Part shown: one piece after another, positions 10,672 through 25,965 of the stretch
Layout of the letters: every line of letters starts with the position of its first letter
Position numbering within the stretch: the first letter of the stretch is position 1
NCBI RefSeq assembly: GCF_020283565.1
Contig: NC_060063.1
Span: 40,634,635-40,698,634 of the forward strand
Direction: 5' to 3'
Length of the DNA: 64,000 nucleotides
Origin: Trifolium pratense
Lineage: Eukaryota > Streptophyta > Magnoliopsida > Fabales > Fabaceae
Position numbers and translations under genes: made by a program
Notes under the pieces: model-generated
Told to the model about the DNA's origin: nothing
The model's database searches: none
The model's input: the letters and a program-made list of their open reading frames with translations, nothing else

Positions 10672-11913
10672 TTAGGCTCTTCGTGATTGGTCGTATCTGC
10701 TTTTCTGGTTTTTCTCTGAGTGGTTCATCTTTCCTTGTCTAATTAGATCTTCGATTGCATCTTTCAGTTGGATACAATCTTCTGTGTCATGACCAGAGCT
10801 CTTGTGGAATCTGCAAAATTTGTTTCTATCCGTCTTGGAATTTTCTTTTATTGCTTTAGGGGGACGGATGCCGGAGTCGGCGAACACTGTGTTGATGCAT
10901 TCTTGAAGGATTTGTTCTCTTGGTGTGTTTAGAGGGGTGTAGCTAATATAATTCCCTCTCTGGGCTTTCCGTCATTCGCCTTCCTTGTCCTTTCACTCTT
11001 TCTTCGACGGGTTTTCGTTTTTCTACGTTCTCTCTCTCAGCATTTTCTCCTCATAGTTGATGTAACGTTGTGCATGGGACAATAAATCCTGCATGTCTTT
11101 TGATTTTTTGAGGCCCAGCTTCTTCTTGAATTTGGTGTCATGTCTTAGTCCGTTCTCGAAGATATAGCATTTGATCTTGACATTGGTTCCCTTAACTTCG
11201 ATGGCTTTCCTTGTGAATCGTTCTATGTAATCTCTCAGGGATTCATCTTTTCCTTGGAGGATGTTGCTGAGGGAAGTTATGGTTTTGGGCTGGCGCTTCC
11301 ATGCTATAAAGGGGGATGATGATGCTTTGTTTAGCTCCTCCCATGATTTGATGAAGTTGTCTTCTAGCCCTTTGAACCATGTCATGGTTGCGACTTTGAG
11401 AGTGAGTACAAAGAGTTTGCACTTGATGGATCCAGGTTCTTGGTAGTAGTCCAAAACGGTGTAGATGTGTTCGACGTGCTCGTCCAGGTCTGTTGGGCCA
11501 TCGTAATTTTCCAGCTTGGGTGGCTTTTCTAAAGCTCTTAGGATCCTGGATTCCAAGATCCTGATGGTGAATGAAGTCTTTCCAGGGTGTTGACATTTTC
11601 TTCCTTTGTGTCCGTCCTCATATGGATAGTCACCTCTCCCGAGGTCGTCGGAAGTACGGACCTCTGAGTTCCGTCCTTTTCCTCTATGTTCGTCGTTCCC
11701 GTTGTTGCCATTATTACTGTTGCCTTCGTCGCTCGCATTTTGGTTGTCGTTGAGTCTCACGGGATGGGTTCCGTTATTGACACGACAATTGTTACTGTCT
11801 GTGTTTACGATGGCGTTGGTCTGGGTACCTTGTTGAGCTGTTTGGCGTAACTGAGAAGAGGTTTCGTCCTTGAGGGTGTTGTTGTGGTTGTTTTGGACTT
11901 GGTTATTTGCCAT
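10672..11913 (-). pseudogene. Retrotransposon gag remnant, frame broken
   Basis: The minus-strand frame from 11913 to 11023 (296 codons) has a low-complexity Asn/Gly-rich start and then a Ty3/gypsy gag core (LEKPPKLENYDGPTDLDEHV, TMTWFKGLED, SWEEL, YIERFTRKAI, GLRHDTKFKKKLG). After a break near 11023, beside a GA-rich run, a second frame (about 10950-10672) carries a zinc-knuckle-like motif, CRFHKSSGHDTEDC. Gag would form the particle and bind element RNA in the cytoplasm. The break and the missing pol make it non-functional alone. No restored frame is given. Confidence 0.75.
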
Positions 11914-12429
11914 TTGGGACAGTTTTTTGGTTTTTCTCTATGTATGAGAGCCTTGCTGCTTGTTGTTGTAATAAAGTTAACATTGTTGAGAGCATATCAT
12001 TCGTTTGTTGTTCTTGAGAATTCCGTCTTGATGGATTTTGGGTATGAACTCCCGTCGGCTGTTGCCTGTTTTGGAGAGGAGTTTGGTGATTGTGATTCTT
12101 GCTTAAAGAAGCATGTATCGATGAGAATATATTTTTTATTGGTACTGAGGTTTGAGTAGAAAACTAGGGAAATGGTTCTCCTTGAGTGTTGATAGGTTCC
12201 AGAGAAGCTTCAACATCATGGATGTTTGACGGTTCAGCTTGGTTGGCTAGAGCTATGGCTCTGCTGCGTGTGAAAGGTCCGCTGGTTCTAGACATAGTTT
12301 CCAGAGAGGTTTTCTTTGAGAAGGTGGTGGGGATGGTGGTTCCCCCTTTTTTTTTAAAGAAAGGTGGTTTCTTTCAGAAGAGAGGTTCGGTTCTGATTTC
12401 TTAGTAAATCGGCTCGCAGACACCGCAAC

Positions 12430-12906
12430 TGAACTAGGCGATCAGAAATGATTTGGGCTGGCAACGTTGACTTCTGAACAACGACGTCTCAGCTAGCGGT
12501 AGAGTGTTGGTGATGCTGGTGAGCTTGACGATTCCGACCTTTGTATGTTGGGGAAAAGGGTACCTGCAGTCATTTTAGCACTCCGACGCTCAAGTCAGTA
12601 TATGAAAAAGGTTTAAAGAGTGTAAATGGAGGCGTAGATGTCATACCTAGGGATTAATGTATGAGAATATATTTATATATGGGAGAATATTAAGGTTTAC
12701 AGTACCGTGGGATCCCCAATGTGGAGTGGATCTGTCACTGGTAACACCTGTATTGTCCTTTCGTACGAGCACTTGAGGATGATTTAGGATCTTCACCTTT
12801 AGTCCGTGCTTGTTTGTATGTCGTTGTGGTTGTTTCGCCACATGCTCATTCTTATCCTATTTTGATGGGGCTTCTAGTATATTGGGCTTATTGTCGATGC
12901 ATAACA
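12430..12906 (-). repeat. 5' LTR of the non-autonomous Tat-type element
   Basis: This 477-bp LTR reads TGAACTAGGCG..ATGCATAACA on the plus strand and is followed immediately by the CATAT duplication. On the minus strand the LTR ends ..CGCCTAGTTCA and is followed by GTTGCGGTGTCTGCGAGCC, where a primer-binding site would be expected. I could not assign the tRNA. Confidence 0.7.
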
Positions 12907-12911
12907 CATAT

Positions 12912-13179
12912 ACAATAACAAAGGAGGGAAAAAAAATCTGAAAATTAAAAATAGGGAAGGTCGAGAGATGAAACACAGATAAGAGAAAGGCTCATTGTAC
13001 TTAAATATCTCATTTTATTAATTTAATTTTTATTATTGGAATTTTATTTTCAATTTATTTTTATTTTAGTTGTATAATTTTTTTTTTCTGTTTTAAATAT
13101 TGTTTAGCAAATGTTTTGGCAAAAAAACATACATTTATATTATACATACATGTTTCTCACATGCCCTATCTTTTGACAT
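12912..13179. repeat. Right flank repeat, inverted relative of about 53350-53560
   Basis: The reverse complement matches 53350-53560 (shared words include CTCATTTTATTAATTTAAT, CCTTTGTTATTGTA and CATTGTACTTAA). This is the other half of the locus interrupted by the element at 9625-12906. Confidence 0.55.
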
Positions 13180-13418
13180 CTCTTACGTACGAGTTTCTTG
13201 CACGCTCTATATTTACTCATCTGTTACCTACGAGTGTTTGGCGCATTCTATTTTTACTACGAGTTTCTCGCGCCTATTTTTACTCATTCGCTACCTACGA
13301 TTTTCTCGTGCGCCCTATTTTTACTCATCTTCTACCTACGAGTTTCTCGCGCACCCTATTTTTACTCATCCGCTACTTTCGAGTTTGTCACGCTCCCTAT
13401 TTTTACTCATCCGTTACT
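13180..13418 (+). repeat. Tandem array, unit about 41 bp
   Basis: About six imperfect copies read CTACCTACGAGTTTCTCGCG then C(A/G)CCCTATTTTTACTCATCCG. The same unit resumes at 52835-52920, so the array was split by the large insertion 13419-52834. Open frames with repeated YFYSS/PIFTH residues are read-throughs. Confidence 0.8.
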
Positions 13419-15330
13419 GATGGTGGTTCTGCAAGTGCACATAATCGCAACCAAGTAACAAAGTGATAAGTTATCGTTCTCCACAGGGTTTGTGCCAAAA
13501 TTACTAGTTTCGCTTAGGAATAATTTTGCAGTCACTTTGTTTAAAGATAGTTGTGCGGGTAAAAGTAAATAACACTAATTAAAGAGCAGAAAAGTAAATT
13601 GCAGGAAAGTAAATGACTGTAAAAGTAAATGGTGCGTGTGTGTCCACGCGGGGTGGTTAAGTGTTTTCGGATCTCTCCCTTACTCATGCTTGGTGGTTAT
13701 TCCCTTGTTCCCCGCTATCAGGATTAGACTATTTAAAATAGGTTCAGAAGCACTCGTTCCCTATTTTTGTTACAAACTGTTCAGAGCCTAGTTTAGGTTG
13801 CCCTACTCTGCTTAAATATCCTTGCCCCAGTCGGTTTCACTTACTCGTTTAAACTTTGGTATCATTACCTTTAAGGCTCAATGTGTCGCAAGCTGTCACG
13901 TATGCCTCACACTAGTCCTAACTCTACCTCAGGTAGAAATTATCGTTCGTTTTAATCCTATACTAACACCTCAGATACTGAATTTAATGGTCTCATCTTG
14001 GCCTTAGCACATCGTCCTTCGTTCGGGATAACTAGCTTCATTTCCTATCCGATATATCCACTACCTCCTTAGATTTTTATTCTAATGTGATCAGTATTAA
14101 AATAAATATAAAACCAGACAATAAAAGAGTTTGAAAGTGGGAGCAATTGAATTTATACCCAAATTATACAAAACCAAGCATTCGTAAGGGAGTTCCTCGA
14201 CTCCACCTAACCTAGAAAAAATAAATTACAAAGACACAAAGAAAAGAACCTTGTTGGCCCTTGCCTCCTTCTTAGAGTTCTCCTAACTCTAGAGTGAATA
14301 TTGAATAGTTCTCAATATTTTTGAATGAATAATAGTGAAAGAGGAAGATTCTATTTATAGTTTTTCAGCTGGGTTTGGACATTTTCTTCACGTCCATCGC
14401 ACCTATCGTGGCCACGATGGCGTGTAATTTTGCCTCATCATGGCCACGAAGGATCATATCGTGGTACGATGGAAGATTTGATATGGATTTTCTATTTTCT
14501 TCACCCGCCTTTTCATTGTGCCATGATGACAAGTCATCGTGGTACGATGGGAAAGATTTGTTGCAGATTTTTGTCAATTTAAACCGCATTCTCATCGCGC
14601 CACGCTGGATCTCATCATAAGTAAGATGGTGCGCACTTTTTATTACGTTTTTGCCCTTTTTTGCTGCTTTTTCCTGTTTTCTTGCTTATGGGCTAAGTAG
14701 GCATGGCAATGGGGCAGGACGGGGACGGGTTTTGCCCTCCCCAAACCCAAACCCATGAAGTTCGGGTTTCCCCAAACTCATCCCAAATTTGAGCGGAGAT
14801 AAAAATGATAACCCCAAACCCATACCCAACGGTGATTGGGTATCGCCATCGGGTTTCGGGTATCCCCATATTACGCCTCTTTCCACATGAATTTATATTA
14901 TATTTTAGTATTTTCTTATTAAAAAAAAAGTTAAATGTCCAAAATTATTTTCTCTCAACAATATTTTTTAAATAAAGAAAAAAAAATTAGAGAAAATGGT
15001 TTGTTTAATACTCAAATTAAAATAAAAAATAAATATATGAATGTAATTTAAGAGATTGTTTAAGCGTTTCTAATTTAAAAGAGGTGAAATCTAATTATTA
15101 GTATAAGCGGGGCGGGTTCGGGGACGGGTTCGGGGTGGGTATCAATGTACCCATTACCCGCCCCAAACCCATCAAAACGGGTATGATTTGGGTGGGTACC
15201 CGCGGGTATGAGTTTTATTGACACGCCTAGGGCCAAGTAACTTCACTTTTCCAGGTATTTGCTTGGTTTTGGACTTCAATTGCTATTAAAACTACCCTAA
15301 TCTACTACAAAAAACATCAAATAATTGATA
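13419..15330 (-). repeat. LTR-like unit U1 (minus orientation), interrupted by a hAT-like element
   Basis: The outer end is TGATGGTGGTTCTGCAAGTG at 13419. The unit aligns with 51517-52834 (U3) in the same orientation and with 15431-15846 plus 50087-51076 (U2) in the opposite one. The outer 5 bp GTTAC (13414-13418) pairs with GCTAC (52835-52839) as a one-mismatch target duplication. The inner end near 15330 has lost the last dozen or so bases seen in U2 and U3. The unit is rich in palindromes such as ATCGTGGCCACGAT (about 14405-14640). No protein-coding capacity is seen. Confidence 0.65.
14698..15229. mobile_element. hAT-like non-autonomous element, 8-bp TSD
   Basis: The ends TAGGCATGGCAATG and CATTGACACGCCTA-like (reverse TAGGCGTGTCAATA) form short imperfect inverted repeats. 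They are flanked by GGGCTAAG (14690-14697) and GGGCCAAG (15230-15237), an 8-bp duplication with one change, as expected for the hAT superfamily. Subterminal G/C-rich CGGGTTCGGGG-type words recur at both sides. No transposase is present. The insertion interrupts U1: the host sequence TTATGGGC..CCAAGTAACTTCACTTTTCC is continuous in U3. Confidence 0.7.
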
Positions 15331-15430
15331 TATGAAGATAAAATATTTTTAGATTTTTCCGTTTTTTGTTTTTTTTTTTCCAAGTATTTCACTACGGGGA
15401 TTCCCAGGTAAGGGAAGTACCAAACATTGC

Positions 15431-15846
15431 TGATGACAGGTAATTATATGATGTTTTTAGTAGTAATTTAGGGTAGTTTTAATAGCAGTCGAAGCCCAAA
15501 AGCAAGGAAATGCCTGGAAAAGTGAAGTTACTTGGCCCAGAAGCAAGAAACGTTGAAAAGGCAGCAAAAAAGGGGTAAAAACGTAATAAACAGCGTGCAC
15601 CATCATACCCACGATGAGATCCGGCGTGGCGCGATGAGAAGGCAGTTTAAATTGAAGAAAATCCGCAACAAATCTTTTCCATCGTACCACGATGACTTGT
15701 CATCGTGGCACAATGACTTGTCATTGTGGCACGATGATGATGGCAAAAGCACGCAGAAAATCTTGAGGAAATCTTCCATCGTACCATGATATGATCCATC
15801 GTGGCCACGATAAGGCAAAATTACACACCATCGTGGCCACGATAGG
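15431..15846 (+). repeat. LTR-like unit U2, first part (plus orientation)
   Basis: It begins TGATGACAGGTAATTATATG and is the reverse complement of U1/U3. It stops at ATAGG (15842-15846), where a long insertion begins, and resumes at 50087. Palindromes of the ATCGTGGCCACGAT type recur. Confidence 0.65.
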
Positions 15847-16017
15847 TGCAACACCCAAACCCCTTAACGCGAATTTATTGAATATAAATAAATAAAACAC
15901 TTAAGAAAATCTAGGCATCACATGTTATAATACAAAATCACGGCAAATTTAAAATCATGCTAGCACAACGGAGATTAAAAGCAAATATAGATCATAGTGC
16001 ATGTCATACAATAATCA
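15847..16017 (-). repeat. Left piece of a split LTR of about 2.1 kb (TSD ATAGG)
   Basis: It starts TGCAACACCC directly after ATAGG. The matching right end GGGTCGTTACA at 50076-50086 is followed by ATAGG again (50087-50091). TG..CA ends plus a 5-bp duplication indicate a solo LTR, probably minus-oriented (TGTAACGACCC..GTTGCA). It is cut at 16017/16018 by a Helitron terminus. The two pieces together are about 2.09 kb. Confidence 0.6.
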
Positions 16018-16046
16018 CTAGGTGTTCAACCCGTGCGTTGCACGGG
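16018..16046 (-). mobile_element. Helitron 3' terminus A (minus strand)
   Basis: On the minus strand it reads hairpin CCCGTGCAACGCACGGG, then 9 bases, then CTAG, followed by host T. This is the Helitron 3' signature (stem-loop about 10 bases before CTRR, insertion between A and T). Plus-strand flank: A at 16017. The body extends to the right, and a plausible 5' end (..TATATATTGA followed by T) is at 48167. Confidence 0.75.
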
Positions 16047-16198
16047 TTTGATTAGAATGTTTTAAAAAAAAGTTGCGTTTTATAATAAATTGTATTGAAA
16101 ATGATAATTTTTTTAGATGTGTTGAATTATTCTTCGATTATAAAAGTGACTTTTAAAATATTTTTAATTTTTTTTCTCCATTCAAGTGAATCTATAAT

Positions 16199-20034
<3,836 letters not shown>

Positions 20035-20290
20035 ATATTTAATGAATAATGAGAAAGTTAATTGAGGGTTACATTAGAAAGTACATATAAGCATGCAATG
20101 TAATGATATATGACACATAAGCATCAACTATTGCTTAGAAAAAAGAAAAAAAATGGGAAGCTTTGTTAGGCTGCCACATCAGCAAAAAAAGGTTTGCTTT
20201 ACAATTATATATATTATTATTATATATATTATATATATATAATAATAATAATATAATAATATATATATTGAATTTAAATATCCAACAAGT
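20035..20290 (-). repeat. Helitron 5'-subterminal-like segment, related to 47985-48167
   Basis: The block from AATGAATAATGAGAAAGTTA through GGCTGCCACATCAGCAAAAA and TTTGCTTTACAATTATATAT is nearly the same as 47985-48165. Here it runs into an expanded (TATAA)n-rich tract up to about 20270. It may be a second, older minus-strand Helitron 5' end. Confidence 0.5.
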
Positions 20291-20351
20291 AAAAGGAATG
20301 TTGAGTTGTTCACAATCAAGTATTTTGATGATGTGGCACTGTACAAGAAAA

Positions 20352-20560
20352 GTTTACAATCTCTATTAAAAAACCTTTTTATCATCTCCTTTAATTAAAT
20401 CATTTTAATTTTAATTATCAATATATCAAATTATCAAGTTTACAATCTCTATTAAAAAACCTTTTCATCATCTCCTTTGATTAAATCATTTTAATTTTAA
20501 TTATCTTTAATTAAATCATTTTAATTTTAATTATCAATATATCAAATTATCACTATATAA
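20352..20560. repeat. Tandem duplication, unit about 88 bp
   Basis: The stretch beginning GTTTACAATCTCTATTAAAA at 20352 recurs at 20438, with a further partial repeat of TTTAATTAAATCATTTTAAT inside the second copy. It is AT-rich and non-coding. Confidence 0.7.
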
Positions 20561-20989
20561 CTTCTTAAAAGGGACCAACTAACTAAAATGAAAAATTATT
20601 AAATTAAAATGGACCAACTAATATATAAGATTTATATAACCACAAAATATTCATGACTATTGGAATTCTTTCAATACTAATACTAATAAAAAAAGGAATC
20701 ATTATATTTCAAGCAAGTGAGTCACTTTGATATTCCAAACCTCTTTGATCAATCTCTTAAAGAGCTGAATTTAATAAAAAAAAAAACGTGTGTCTCTCTT
20801 CATTGCAAGTTAATTGGTTCCTAAATGAATTAGAAGGGACCAATATAACCACAAAATATATTCTTTCAATACTAAGAAGAAAAAAAAGTGGTATGTGCTA
20901 TGTATTATGATAGGTTTTTCTTTCAAATTCTAGAGCTAGAAAGTGGTATGAGCTAGAAAAACACTTTACTATAAAATGAGAAAGTTTAG

Positions 20990-21330
20990 TGACTAATGTT
21001 CACTCTCACTCTTTATAACCACCACCCCACATTCTTTTTCTACTTATTATTTCTAAATCTTAATAATTGATATTTTCACTCAATCTTTGAGCGTATTTCT
21101 ACCATGGTGCTATGTATTGATATCCAACAATATTCATTTGTACTAATGTTTAGTTTTTGTTCTTCATGTGTAGGTTGAAAGAAATAATTTTTCACTACAA
21201 TAGAATGTTAATGGATGAAAAGGCCGGTATACTCAATTACTCTTATCAAATTATATTGTTCATTTAAAAGTTATCTTTAAAATATTTTTTTTATCATAAC
21301 AATGATTGTAAGTAAACAATCTTATTTTTC
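20990..21330 (+). repeat. Helitron-type segment, inverted relative of about 47330-47710
   Basis: The order ATTGATATTTTCACTCAATC, ATGGTGCTATGTA, CTAATGTTTAGTTTTTGTTC, AATAATTTTTCACTACA, GGATGAAAAGGCCGGTAT reappears reverse-complemented at 47330-47710. It is consistent with two Helitrons of one family in opposite orientation, the plus-strand one ending at 23490. Confidence 0.6.
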
Positions 21331-21694
21331 TCATTTATTTATTGATATTGGTTGTTCATTTGTTATCGAGAACATAGAACGTTATATTATTTTAGTCTAC
21401 TTACTCCAGATCCATGTGATAGAACCAGAGGAAGAAAAAAGTATTTACTAATTTATAAATTTTTTGTTTGAGTCATCATTTACTTTCTCTAAAATAACTC
21501 TTAGGTACGTATTCTTCAACTTTTAATAATGTCTTATGTTCTTTTCTTACTTTCCATGTATGCCTTCACTAATTTATTGATTTCTATGGCAGAATATTGA
21601 CTAAAGTATCTATTGATTTTCATGCATCCTTACGAGAAATTTGTAAAACAAATAGTCACTCATATAAGAATATTTTATCATCTATTGTATATTC

Positions 21695-21862
21695 TTTTTT
21701 TTTTTTTATTAAAAGTTGATGGTTTATAAGTACCACCAACTTATTTACAAAGAAAATACTACAATTGCTGCTGCCAAGGATCGAACCCCTGACCAACAGC
21801 CTACACCTGCTCAGTCAGCAAGTGCCAACTGAGCTACCCCACCCACCCAAAACATAAAATTA
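21695..21862 (-). mobile_element. tRNA-derived SINE with perfect 15-bp TSD
   Basis: On the minus strand the 5' part shows an A box (TAGCTCAGTTGG) and, about 50 bp on, a B box (GGTTCGATCC). A short body and an A-rich tail follow (T-run at 21695-21707 on the plus strand). Identical 15-bp duplications ATCTATTGTATATTC flank it at 21680-21694 and 21863-21877. A perfect TSD suggests a fairly recent insertion by LINE machinery. Confidence 0.88.
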
Positions 21863-23462
21863 ATCTATTGTATATTCAGTTTCACCCTTTTATTATTTAT
21901 CCATTTTGTATTTCATATTCTTCATATATGTTAATCCATATTTTTTATGGTTTGATATCTATTATATTGATCTGTCAAATTATATCTTGAAAATTGACAT
22001 AACATCTTTTACTATTAAAAGGAAGCTTGAATTGTTTTTAGGCCTTCTTTGTGATGATGTGGCACCTCTAAGAGAATTTCTTACAAAAGAATATATCAAT
22101 AATGAAAAATGAAAAATTTAATTAAAAGTGACCAACTAATATTATAAGACCTACAAATTTATATCTCGGTTATGGTTTAGGGAGAGACATAAATGATACT
22201 ATGACCATCAAATTCTCATGATTGTTGGAATTCTAAAATGAAATTCTCACAAGAAGATATATCAACAAACAATGATGTATTCTTATATTATTTGTCTCAG
22301 CTTTCTACTAAATTTGGACTTATAATGATAAATGATAGTATATAATGTAATTGAGAAAAAACTGAATTGCGCCATATTGACATTTTTGCGTCCAACTTTA
22401 CTAAAAAAATTTCTGATAAAAAAAAAAATAAAAAAATCTTCCTTAGAGATTTTTTTTAATAATATGCAATTTTACTAAAGTTATTGTATAACTATGAATA
22501 TAATTTTATATTTGATACCGGACTTTTTAGAAAAGAGAATTGATAAATATGAGAACAATAACATGTTTATTATTGGTCCATAGAAGAAAAAATAATTGAA
22601 ATCAGTTATGAGATTTATTTTATGCTTAATTGCAAATAATTTGAAACACCAATTAATAGTGTGACTTTTGATTATCTGCAAAAGAAACAGCACACTAAAA
22701 TGAAAAGAATTAAACTTCATGTGATATTGTGGTTTTTGCATAAAGAGATCTAATTTCTTATGCTATAAATTAACATTTGCATAGTTAATTTGTAAAAATA
22801 TAATGCAATGATAACTAAACACTCATTACAATTAAATCTTATGACTGTTGGAATACTTCTCAATGTAACCATGATCCTTATATAACTAATATCTATTCAC
22901 ATGTATCACATACTTTTTGTTTAGTTATGCTCTCTCATTTTTTGTATTTAAATTATTTTGTATGTTTTCTATGTATAGATATTTTAGCAAATTATTATGT
23001 CTATATATATGAATGTTATTCTATTTTCAATATCCATTTTTCATCTTTTTAATGACTGAAGTTTAAAGATTGCTTTATGCAATAAATGTGGTCATTGCAG
23101 TGTGATGATTGTGGAGCACGTCCATTTGATCGGAAGTTTTCCTTCTATTTAAACCATGGATTTGGTATGTTTTGTAAAAAAAAAATGTATGTCTCAACTA
23201 CATTAGAAATAATTTGAATGTATATGACCTATGCAAAAGTTTAGAAGTTAAAGGTTATAATTTATTTTACGACATATCTATAAGCGAACCTTAAATTGCT
23301 CTTATGTCTCATATTTTCTTATTCTTTTTTGACCAATAATACATCGAAGATGAGTTAAATATGCTATTTTAATATCTATCATTTAACTATATAATATTAT
23401 TATATTTATAACAATTATTATTTTTCATTTATAAAAATATTTTAATTATATAGTTAATCGAA

Positions 23463-23490
23463 CCCGTGCAACGCACGGGTTTACCCCTAG
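23463..23490 (+). mobile_element. Helitron 3' terminus B (plus strand)
   Basis: Hairpin CCCGTGCAACGCACGGG (23463-23479) is followed by TTTACCCCTAG, ending at 23490. The next base is A rather than the usual T. The body lies to the left (including 20990-21330). Its 5' end was not located with confidence. Confidence 0.7.
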
Positions 23491-24875
23491 ACACACAAAG
23501 TCTATTCTTTTCTCTAATTGGATTTTCTGCATACAAAGTTATAAATTAAACATATGACTATTAGGTGTCTGAGTTTCTTACTACTCGGATCAATTACATG
23601 ACGATTGTCATTCATTTTTAAATATCAAATTAATGGTTAATTTAAACAAAGAAAACAAAAATGTTAACAGCATATCCTGTCAGTGTCAACCGGAGATACC
23701 ATAGACCAAATTTGAATATTTGTATAAATATTGTAAATGTACCTGTTGATGTTTAGAATTAGACTTCAAAGATGCGTGAACTTTGTGCATTTTATTTTGA
23801 AGTCTATGGTTTGATGACATCTTTTCAAAGAGTTTGACAGCAAGGTTTTTTGACCATATCATCTCATCTCTACCATCAAACGGACCCAAAATATATTTTT
23901 CACTTGTAGTTGTTCCTTCCTCACAATATTCGAGAGACATCTCTAAATATATCTATTACCGGATATTGTTGTGAATTCGTAATAGTCACACTAATACTTT
24001 GTCGTGTGTGGTTGGTTTTCTAGATTTTTCTATTTTCTGATTATTTTTAAATCTGTTGAGATTTTTAGGATTTTTTTGTCTCTGGTTGACCTCTACTGCG
24101 TCGGCGCTGATTGATTTTCTCGGGTCGTGTTCTTTGATGCTTGGTTCTGACGGTTTCGAAACTGCCGCCCTCGTGGTGGTGATTTCTAGTCTTCAGCGTG
24201 TGGTTGGTTCTCTAGATATTTGACTCTTCGATTTGTAGGATTTCTTTGATTCTTGGTTCTGGCGGTTTCGAAATTGTCGCCCTCGTGGTGGTGGTAGTCT
24301 TCGGTGTTTTGGTTGTTGTCGCGTGTGGTTGGTTCTCTAGATATTTGATTCTCCGATTGTTTTCAAATCTGTTGAGATTTGCAGCTGGTTGACCTCTACC
24401 GCGTGCGCCGGTGGCGAATGATTTTCCGCGGGTCGTGTTCTTTGATGCTTGGTTCTGGCGGTTTCGAAACTAGTTGGTTCTCTAGATATAGATTTGATTC
24501 TCCGATTGTTTTCAAATCTATAGATTTGCAGGAATCTTTGTCTCTGGTTAAGATCTATTGCGCTGGTGACGACGGATTTTCCTCGGTCGTGTCAGTCTTT
24601 GCCCTACTGAGTTGTTTATTGGATTCTGATAGGCCAACACTTTTGCTTCGAGATCAGAAATTAGTGTCTAGTGACAACTTTTTGGGTCAGGTTGGTGTTT
24701 ATTTTCGATGTTCCGCCTATATATGACACATCTGTTTTGTAGTTCTTTTTTATCGGTTTCGTCTTGTGCAGAAACCTGATTAATAATATATTTGCTGTTA
24801 AAAAAAACTAAGAAGGCAATAATAATTACAAACAAAATAAAACAAGCAACATGAAGAGAAGAAGTAACACACAAT
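23491..24875. other. Non-coding region with repeated TTGGTTCTCTAGATA blocks
   Basis: From about 24000 to 24560 the words GTGGTTGGTTCTCTAGATAT, GATTCTCCGATTGTTTTCAA and TTCGAAACTG recur three to four times. The region ends in a TTAAAAAAA run near 24790-24800, like the 3' end of a non-LTR retroelement. The 115-codon frame at 24379-24726 reads through these repeats and is not supported as a gene. A short minus-strand frame at 23686-23940 is not recognised. Confidence 0.4.
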
Positions 24876-25507
24876 ATTGTTTATCCAATTCAATCCAATA
24901 ATGACCTATTCAGTTCGTTCCAATAATGACCTATTCAGTTCGTTCCAATAATGACTTGCGTTTGTGGGGCAGTAGCCAGTTGTTCCACTATATAAAGAGT
25001 TTTGCTACAAAAATTAGTTTTCAATCCTAATTCTACCCTTTTCTGAAATTTCTTCCAGTACCCAAGAGATTCAATGATTTAGACTACACAAGGTAAATAC
25101 AAAGATAATCTACCCGACCCTAAAAACATACCAAAAGAAAATATATTTTGTTTCTCTCTAAAAACCAACTTGGTGGCAAATCCTAATCTTAGTTTGTTCT
25201 CCCTTACTCTCTTATTTTCCAAAGCATATAACAATCTTATTTATAGAAAAATACAAGCCATGAAAATAGAAACAAATTTGTTTTAAAAATAAAACAAAAT
25301 CTCAATTTATTTTTAAATATATCCAATTTAAAAACAAACTGAATCTCGTTTTGTTTTCAAACATATCGAGTGTTTTCAAACATATCCAGTTTAATAATAA
25401 ACATAATCTCTGTTTCTTGATTTTCAAGTCAATTTTCACATATACGGTTAAATATATTCACTTGATTATAAATACCAAGGTAGTATCATACTATTTTATT
25501 ATGTAAA

Positions 25508-25618
25508 ACCACTAAGTTTAGTCTAGTGGTGAGAGATTTGGGTAGTAGGCTATAGGTCCTGAGTACGATCTTCAACTCATTGTAAAAAAAAATACTATTT
25601 TTTTTTACACAACAAAAA
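25508..25618 (+). mobile_element. SINE-like insertion in duplication copy 1
   Basis: A short tRNA-like body (GTCTAGTGGTGAGAG.., ..GAGTACGATCTTCAACTC) is followed by an A-rich tail. It is bracketed by imperfect duplications ATACTATTTTATTATGTAAA (25488-25507) and ATACTATTTATTATGTAAA (25619-25637). The identical insertion at 35266-35376 in copy 2 shows that it predates the duplication. Confidence 0.6.
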
Positions 25619-25965
25619 ATACTATTTATTATGTAAATAATGTATTTAGGTTATTAGCATCATATCAATAATATTTATATTTCTTATTATTTTCTCCCAT
25701 TCTTTCACCTAAATAATCCTGAAGAATAGCATTACCTTTTTTTTCTTTTTTTCATATAAACCCTAGTTAGCCGTCATTAGGATTTTTTTATATTTTGTTC
25801 CACCTTTGTGGTTCTTTCTTACTGCCTTTGTTTTTTATTCATATGTTAGCTGACACATGCATCCCACACGCCACTTTTTCATGAATACTTTACCTTTAGC
25901 CATTGCTTTTTCCAAATCGATTGTTAGTCTCTCTTGGTCTTGTTTTGGTGGTCTAATAATCCCCG

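Larger units (their letters stand above)
9625..12906 (-). mobile_element. Non-autonomous Tat-type Ty3/gypsy element (gag only), TSD CATAT
   Basis: The element lies on the minus strand between perfect 5-bp duplications CATAT (9620-9624 and 12907-12911). The right (5') LTR is 12430-12906, 477 bp, TG..CA. At the left only the outer 68 bp or so of the LTR survives (9625-9692), matching 12430-12497 apart from a few changes and then diverging. Inside are a gag remnant (10672-11913) and a tandem repeat of about 101 bp (9790-10295). Protease, reverse transcriptase and integrase are absent. It therefore relied on another element's proteins, or was deleted after insertion. Confidence 0.75.

Noticed and set aside
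13100..13466. Overlapping plus-strand frames of 86-116 codons
   Set aside because: They read through the 41-bp tandem array in all three frames, with repeated residues and no domain.
24379..24726. 115-codon plus-strand frame
   Set aside because: It runs through repeated TTGGTTCTCTAGATA blocks that end in an A-run. It looks like retroelement 3' sequence.
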